Shown in pieces: positions 59,429-64,000 of a DNA stretch of 64,000 nucleotides; the first letter of the stretch is position 1; each line of letters starts with the position of its first letter. This DNA is from Murimonas intestini (lineage in GTDB: Bacteria; Bacillota; Clostridia; Lachnospirales; Lachnospiraceae): positions 124,001-188,000 of the forward strand of contig QGGY01000011.1 of NCBI GenBank assembly GCA_003148945.1, given 5' to 3'. The notes below the pieces were generated by a model. It worked only from the letters and a program-made list of their open reading frames with translations. It had not been told where the DNA came from and did no database searches. A program made the translations under genes and the position numbers.

Positions 59429-61087
59429 ATGAAATTAAGGAGAATGTTGTTAACGGCAGCGGCACTGAGTCTGGCAGTTCTGTCAGGCGGATTGTTTTCT
59501 GTTCAGGCGGATGCGTCAGATTCCGCAGGAACGATCAATAAGGGGGTCTACATTGGAGGGGTAGACGTCTCAGGAATGACTGTAGAAGAGGCATCCCAGG
59601 CAGTTGAGGCCAAGGTGGCCGAGATGGGAAATACAAAGGTTACTTTAAGAGTAGCCGATAAGCAGCTGGACACGACAGCTGCTGAACTGGGACTTACATG
59701 GGAAAATAAGAGCGTGGTGAATGAGGCCGCAGGCCTGGGCAAGTCAGGAAACCTGATCAAGCGCTATAAAGATAATAAAGATCTGGAAAATGAGACAAAG
59801 ACATTTAATCTGACGTATACGACTGACAGCAGCAAGCTGGCCTCCTTTGTGAATACAGAGTGCGTACAGCTCAACTGTGAGGCGCAGGACGGCAGTCTTA
59901 CCAGGGAAAACGGATATTTTGAGATAGTGCCGGGCGTGACAGGCGTCAAGGTGGATGTGGACAAGTCAGTAAAGGCTATCACAGACTACATGGACACAGC
60001 TTTCAATGGAAGTCCGGCGTCCATACAGCTGGCAGCTGAGGAAGTGAAGCCTAAGGGAACGGAAGAAGAGCTGAGCAAGGTGCAGGATGTACTGGGGACA
60101 GCTACCACATATTATGGATCTACTTACGGCAGGAATGTAAATGTGGAAGTAGGGGCACAGAGGCTGAACGGCCATCTTCTCTATCCTGGCGACAGCTTTT
60201 CTGTGACAGATGCAGTAGTGCCGTTTACAGCGGAAAACGGCTATGAGCTGGCTCCCTCCTATGAGAGCGGCAAGGTGGTGGATTCCTACGGCGGCGGTAT
60301 CTGCCAGGTGTCTACTACACTTTATAATGCAGTTCTGAAATCAGAGCTGGATGTGCTGGCGCGTTCCAACCACACGATGACAGTTTCCTATGTGGATCCG
60401 TCCAAGGACGCAGCTATCGCTGAAGGGCTGATGGACCTGGTATTCCAGAATAATACAGACGCACCTATTTATATAGAAGGATACGCCTATGGAGGCGAGC
60501 TGACATTTACGATCTACGGGCATGAGACAAGACCTGCTGACAGAGTGGTAGAGTATGTCAGTGAAGTTACAAGCCGCACTACGCCGGAGGGCGTGAAGCT
60601 CTACGCAAAGCCTGACCAGAATGTAGGATATGTGGCGCAGATACAGTCAGCCATGGAAGGCTTGACAGCAGTGCTCTGGAAAAATGTATATTATAACGGA
60701 GAAACAGAGACTACACAGGTGAATTCCAGCTTTTATCAGGCTACGCCCACCTCTTATGAGATAGGCACAGCCACAGATGACCCATCTGTATCAGCGGCTA
60801 TCTATGAGGCAATAGCGGCTAATGACCTGGATATGGTCAACAGCATCATAGCAAATGGAGCGGGCGGCACAGGACAGAGTGAGACAGAGGCACCGCCTGA
60901 GACTGAAGCTCCCACAGAGGCCACGGAAGCGCCTCAGACAGATGCTCCACAGACAGAAGCGCCTCAGACAGATGCACCTCAGACAGATGCCACAGAAGCC
61001 CCGGTGGAGAATCCGCCGGCTGAAGAACAGGTTCCGTCTGATGCACCCCAGGGCTATGATGAAAATGGACAGCCCATACAGTATTGA
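59429..61087 (+). CDS. VanW-family exported protein with peptidoglycan-binding-like domain
   Basis: 552 residues. Signal peptide (1-~30, LLTAAALSLAVLSGGLFSVQA), then a PG_binding_4-type domain (VYIGGVDVSGMTVEEAS; NLTYTTDSSKLASFV), the VanW domain (NVEVGAQRLNGHLLYPGDSFS; YGGGICQVSTTLYNAVLKSEL; RSNHTMTVSYVDPS), and a Thr/Glu/Pro/Gln-rich repeat tail (about 485-535, TEAPQTDAPQTEAP). VanW was first seen in a vancomycin-resistance cluster but its role is unclear; here there are no van genes, so a cell-wall-associated role is likely. The start at 59429 is chosen because AAGGAG is 9 bases upstream; an in-frame ATG at 59411 would precede that site. Confidence 0.87.
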   Translation: MKLRRMLLTAAALSLAVLSGGLFSVQADASDSAGTINKGVYIGGVDVSGMTVEEASQAVEAKVAEMGNTKVTLRVADKQLDTTAAELGLTWENKSVVNEAAGLGKSGNLIKRYKDNKDLENETKTFNLTYTTDSSKLASFVNTECVQLNCEAQDGSLTRENGYFEIVPGVTGVKVDVDKSVKAITDYMDTAFNGSPASIQLAAEEVKPKGTEEELSKVQDVLGTATTYYGSTYGRNVNVEVGAQRLNGHLLYPGDSFSVTDAVVPFTAENGYELAPSYESGKVVDSYGGGICQVSTTLYNAVLKSELDVLARSNHTMTVSYVDPSKDAAIAEGLMDLVFQNNTDAPIYIEGYAYGGELTFTIYGHETRPADRVVEYVSEVTSRTTPEGVKLYAKPDQNVGYVAQIQSAMEGLTAVLWKNVYYNGETETTQVNSSFYQATPTSYEIGTATDDPSVSAAIYEAIAANDLDMVNSIIANGAGGTGQSETEAPPETEAPTEATEAPQTDAPQTEAPQTDAPQTDATEAPVENPPAEEQVPSDAPQGYDENGQPIQY

Positions 61088-61114
61088 CAACATGGTTAAA
61101 GCGAGGAAACATGT

Positions 61115-62134
61115 ATGAAAGCAGGTAAGATTCCGGAAACCGTATTAAAACGGTCCGTTTTGAGACAATTAAAGACCACCAGGCCGGAAGTGCTCACAGG
61201 TCCCCGGGTAGGGGAAGACTGCGGCGTTCTGGAGCTGGGGCCTGACGAAGTGTTCGTGTGCACCACGGACCCTGTCACAGCCTCAGCGGTGGATTGTGGG
61301 AAACTGGGTATCCATGCGGCGGTGAATGACCTGGCTTCGGCCGGGGCTGAGCCTGTCGCTGTGATGCTGAGCATTTTGCTGCCGGTTTCCTGTGAAGAAG
61401 AAGAGCTTAAGGAAATCATGGCGCAGGTCGAGCAGACCTGCGCTTACCTGCACATACAGGTATTAGGAGGCCACACAGAATCCACACCGGCTGTTAATAT
61501 GCCTGTTATCACCGTGACAGGGATAGGGAAGGCTAAAAAGGACGGCTACCTTACCTCCTCAGGGCTGAAGCCGGGGGATGATCTGATGGTGACTAAATGG
61601 ATAGGCTTGGAAGGCACATCTATAATTGTAAAAGAAAAGTGGAAAGAGCTTTCGGAACGTTTTCCGGAGGCAATGCTTGAAGAAGCAAGAGACTTTGATA
61701 AATACCTTTCGGTGGTGAAGGAGGCCGGGGCGGCCAGCCGCTTCGGGGCGGATGCCATGCACGATGTGACTGAAGGAGGGATATTCGGCGCCCTCTGGGA
61801 AATGGCAGAGTGTGCAGGCACGGGCCTGGAAGCGGACCTCAGGAAAATACCCATCCGGCAGGAGACGATAGAGATCTGTGAGATGTACGGGCTTAACCCA
61901 TACGGGCTGATCTCAGGAGGCTCCCTGCTGATCGGCACTCCGGACGGTTATTCCCTTGTCAGGGAGCTGGAAAAGCTGGGAATCCCCTCCGTTGTCATAG
62001 GAAAGGCTACGCCGGGCAATGACAGGGTCGTATTAAACGGCGGGGAAAGGCGTTTTCTGGAGCGGCCAAGGGCAGATGAGATATATGCCCTGGGGCAGAC
62101 GGATGAAGAAGAGTCAAAGACCCCGCGGCAATGA
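61115..62134 (+). CDS. AIR synthase/HypE-related protein
   Basis: 339-residue PurM/HypE-superfamily protein with the N-terminal GPRVGEDCGVLELGPDEVFVC segment split into its ATP-binding features (GEDCGV and the CTTDPVT strand), LGIHAAVNDLASAGAEPVAVM, LGGHTESTP and C-terminal MHDVTEGGIFGALWEMA and SGGSLLIG. HypE makes the cyano ligand of NiFe hydrogenases, but the C-terminal ...PRIC cysteine of HypE is absent and no hyp genes are near, so this is an AIR-synthase-related protein of unknown substrate. It follows the VanW gene after 27 bases. Confidence 0.85.
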   Translation: MKAGKIPETVLKRSVLRQLKTTRPEVLTGPRVGEDCGVLELGPDEVFVCTTDPVTASAVDCGKLGIHAAVNDLASAGAEPVAVMLSILLPVSCEEEELKEIMAQVEQTCAYLHIQVLGGHTESTPAVNMPVITVTGIGKAKKDGYLTSSGLKPGDDLMVTKWIGLEGTSIIVKEKWKELSERFPEAMLEEARDFDKYLSVVKEAGAASRFGADAMHDVTEGGIFGALWEMAECAGTGLEADLRKIPIRQETIEICEMYGLNPYGLISGGSLLIGTPDGYSLVRELEKLGIPSVVIGKATPGNDRVVLNGGERRFLERPRADEIYALGQTDEEESKTPRQ

Positions 62135-62161
62135 TAAAGCGGGAAATATGGAGGTTAGAAG

Positions 62162-62644
62162 ATGAGAGAAGAGATTTTGACATTTTTAGAAAAGAACAGC
62201 CGGATCGATTTAAAGGAACTGGCTATCATCCTGGGATCAGATGAGATATCTATAGCAAATGAGATCAGTAAGATGGAACAGGAGAAGATCATCTGCGGCT
62301 ATCATACATTGATAGACTGGGACAAGACATCAAAGGAAAAGACAACAGCCCTGATCGAGGTCCGTGTGACTCCCCAGAGGGGACAGGGCTTTGACAGCAT
62401 TGCAGAGCGCATCTACAATTATCCGGAGGTACAGTCTGTGTACCTGATCTCAGGGGCATATGACCTGCTGGTGATACTGGAGGGCAAAACCCTGAAGGAG
62501 ATAGCGGGATTTGTATCAGACAAGCTGTCTACACTTCCGTCTGTTCTCAGTACAGCGACTCATTTTGTGCTGAAGAAATATAAGGATCATGGAACAATTT
62601 TCGCAAAAAAGGCTAAAGATGAAAGGATGTTGGTGACACCGTGA
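62162..62644 (+). CDS. Lrp/AsnC-family regulator
   Basis: 160 residues: N-terminal winged helix-turn-helix (ILTFLEKNSRIDLKELAIILG) and a C-terminal RAM/ligand-binding domain (TTALIEVRVTPQRGQGFDSIA; VYLISGAYDLLVILEG). Such proteins sense amino acids and often regulate the neighbouring gene. Its stop overlaps the GTG start of the aminotransferase by 4 bases, so regulator and enzyme are co-translated; the pairing of Lrp with a class I aminotransferase recurs in Firmicutes. GGAGGTTAG precedes the ATG. Confidence 0.93.
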   Translation: MREEILTFLEKNSRIDLKELAIILGSDEISIANEISKMEQEKIICGYHTLIDWDKTSKEKTTALIEVRVTPQRGQGFDSIAERIYNYPEVQSVYLISGAYDLLVILEGKTLKEIAGFVSDKLSTLPSVLSTATHFVLKKYKDHGTIFAKKAKDERMLVTP

Positions 62645-63822
62645 GAGATCCGATAGCAGAAAAAGTAAAAGTAATCCAGCCGTCAGGGATACGTAAATTT
62701 TTTGACATCGCGAATCAGATGGAGGAGGTAGTGTCCCTTGGTGTGGGCGAGCCGGACTTTGACACACCGTGGCACATCAGGGATGAGGGCATCTATTCCC
62801 TGGAAAAGGGGCGTACCTTTTATACATCCAATTCAGGCCTGATGGAATTGAGAGAAGAGATAAGCCGTTATCTGGAGCGCAAGTGCAGGGTGTCTTACAA
62901 TGCGGCAAGCCAGGTGCTTATCACAGTGGGAGGCAGCGAGGCCATAGACCTGTGTATGAGGGCTATGCTCAATCCGGGCGAGGAGGTATTGATACCGCAG
63001 CCCAGCTTTGTTTCTTACCTTCCCTGCGCTGTTATGGCGGACGGAGTTCCTGTGATCATAGAACTCAGGGAAGAGAACCAGTTCAGGCTGACGAAGCAGC
63101 AGCTTCTGGATGCCATTACAGAGAAGACAAAAATACTTGTGCTGCCTTTCCCGAATAATCCCACAGGAGCCATCATGACAAAAGAAGAGCTTGAAGAGAT
63201 TGCCCAGGTTGTCATTGAGAAGGATATTTATGTGCTCTCTGATGAGATATACTCAGAGCTGACCTATGAGACGGGACATACATCCATCGCCAGCCTTCCT
63301 GGAATGAAGGAGAGGACAGTCCTCATTAACGGCTTTTCAAAGGCATATGCCATGACAGGATGGAGGCTGGGCTATGCCTGCGGTCCGGAGGAGATCATCA
63401 GCCAGATGGTGAAGCTGCACCAGTTTGCTATCATGTGTGCGCCCACCACAAGCCAGTATGCGGCTATTGAGGCCCTCAAAAACGGCGATGAGGATATAGA
63501 AGAGATGCGGAAAGCCTACAATGGCAGAAGACGTTATCTGATGCATGCCTTTCATGAGATGGGGCTGAAATGCTTCGAGCCCTATGGCGCTTTCTACGTA
63601 TTTCCATGCATTAAAGAATTTGGCATGAGCTCAGAAGAATTTGCTTCCAGGCTGCTTGATGAGGAGCATGTGGCAGTAGTCCCGGGTTCTGCATTCGGTG
63701 ACTGTGGGGACGGCTATCTGCGTATCTCCTATGCATACTCCCTGGAAGATTTGAAGGTGGCCCTTGGCAGGCTGGAGAACTTTATAAAGCGGCTGAGAGA
63801 TGGGGGCAGACAGGATGGCTGA
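62641..63822 (+). CDS. Class I/II aminotransferase
   Basis: 393-residue PLP-dependent aminotransferase of the AAT I fold. PLP Lys is in [18 protein letters not shown]; also visible are [12 protein letters not shown], the [11 protein letters not shown]sn, [11 protein letters not shown] (Asp/Tyr) and the C-terminal YLRISYAYS with the substrate-binding Arg. The sequence resembles aromatic/alanine-type transaminases (PatA/AspC-like), but the donor cannot be fixed. GTG start overlapping the Lrp gene (GTGA). It overlaps the trmL start by 8 bases. Confidence 0.93.
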   Translation: MRDPIAEKVKVIQPSGIRKFFDIANQMEEVVSLGVGEPDFDTPWHIRDEGIYSLEKGRTFYTSNSGLMELREEISRYLERKCRVSYNAASQVLITVGGSEAIDLCMRAMLNPGEEVLIPQPSFVSYLPCAVMADGVPVIIELREENQFRLTKQQLLDAITEKTKILVLPFPNNPTGAIMTKEELEEIAQVVIEKDIYVLSDEIYSELTYETGHTSIASLPGMKERTVLINGFSKAYAMTGWRLGYACGPEEIISQMVKLHQFAIMCAPTTSQYAAIEALKNGDEDIEEMRKAYNGRRRYLMHAFHEMGLKCFEPYGAFYVFPCIKEFGMSSEEFASRLLDEEHVAVVPGSAFGDCGDGYLRISYAYSLEDLKVALGRLENFIKRLRDGGRQDG

Positions 63823-64000
63823 GTTGAATATCGTGCTTTTTGAACCGGAAATACCGGCCAATACAGGAAATATCGGCCGAACCTGCGTAGCCACGGGCAC
63901 GAGGCTACATCTGATCGAACCGCTGGGCTTCCGTCTGGATGAAAAATCCCTGAAGCGGGCCGGTATGGATTACTGGAAGGATCTGGACGTGACTACATAT
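63815..64000 (+). CDS. trmL: tRNA (cytidine/uridine-34-2'-O)-methyltransferase TrmL, 5' part
   Basis: SPOUT-class methyltransferase that 2'-O-methylates the wobble base of leucine tRNAs. Only the first 62 residues are in the window. The start [21 protein letters not shown], here recognised by the [16 protein letters not shown] motif, followed by [14 protein letters not shown] and LKRAGMDYW, is characteristic of the family. ATG 63815 lies inside the end of the aminotransferase gene with GGGGG upstream. The gene runs off the end of the window. Confidence 0.93.
   Translation, partial: MAELNIVLFEPEIPANTGNIGRTCVATGTRLHLIEPLGFRLDEKSLKRAGMDYWKDLDVTTY

Noticed and set aside
59429..61087. Vancomycin-resistance gene
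   Set aside because: VanW-domain proteins are common in clostridia; no vanH/A/X/Y or vanRS partner genes are present.
61115..62134. Naming the gene hypE
   Set aside because: No C-terminal cysteine motif and no hydrogenase maturation genes nearby.

Overview
The window looks like a chromosomal stretch of an anaerobic, spore-forming Gram-positive bacterium, most likely a member of the Lachnospiraceae (clostridial cluster XIVa). This is inferred from the dipicolinate synthase genes dpaA/dpaB (endospore-specific), purine-rich Shine-Dalgarno sites before nearly every gene, the absence of any outer-membrane secretin beside a full type IV pilus locus, the clostridial protein families present, and protein-level resemblance. 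No species can be named from sequence reading alone.

Layout. (1) 1-7743: a kdp potassium-uptake operon on the + strand (kdpA 3' end, kdpB, kdpC, an unrecognised gene, kdpD, kdpE). (2) 7721-10332: an opposing pair encoding a membrane-anchored MutS-like ATPase and a MerR-type regulator with a membrane tail. (3) 10552-13938: an asparagine synthetase and dipicolinate synthase B and A, a probable sporulation operon with a sigma-K-like promoter. (4) 14140-16944: a GNAT acetyltransferase and a GH4 alpha-galactosidase-type enzyme, divergent from an AraC regulator and bracketed by two copies of a 27-bp hairpin repeat. (5) 16979-20703: a GGDEF/EAL membrane protein, a TipA-like MerR regulator and a sugar O-acetyltransferase. 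(6) 20842-26781: tRNA-Glu/tRNA-Cys, rarA, a PflA-like radical SAM protein, an ATC-hydrolase-family protein, a MurE-like ligase and tRNA-Phe/tRNA-Gly. (7) 26895-33107: a rubredoxin/glutamate-synthase fusion, an Lgt-like protein and a heterodimeric ABC exporter. (8) 33108-34889: a repeat-rich junction with an Rpn-like nuclease gene. (9) 34890-55931: a type IV pilus locus. (10) 56019-64000: housekeeping genes (DUF4080-type radical SAM, nth, DnaQ-like exonuclease, VanW protein, AIR-synthase-like protein, Lrp regulator plus aminotransferase, start of trmL).

The most striking system is the type IV pilus locus. It opens with a 9.9-kb gene for a 3287-residue protein that begins with a canonical class III prepilin signal and continues with about 35 GLUG-type repeats, a discoidin-like domain, beta-sandwich repeats and a Thr/Glu/Gln-rich tail, so an adhesin is apparently built directly onto a pilin. 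Two minor pilins lacking Glu5, one with Glu5, two longer pilins with identical N-terminal helices, a pilin-like protein without a prepilin site and preceded by a G9 tract, and then the prepilin peptidase, PilC, a PilM-PilN fusion, PilO, PilB and PilT follow. The G9 tract is a candidate phase-variation switch. Base composition changes abruptly near 49.03-49.06 kb, suggesting that the pilin half and the assembly-machine half have different histories.

Other non-genic structure: an imperfect ~94-bp repeat found twice (19.9 and 33.2 kb), a 63-bp tandem duplication rich in small hairpins (33.4 kb), two MerR-type promoters with 19-bp spacers, and a consensus promoter with no obvious gene (10.44 kb). 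All calls were made by reading; no database search was run.
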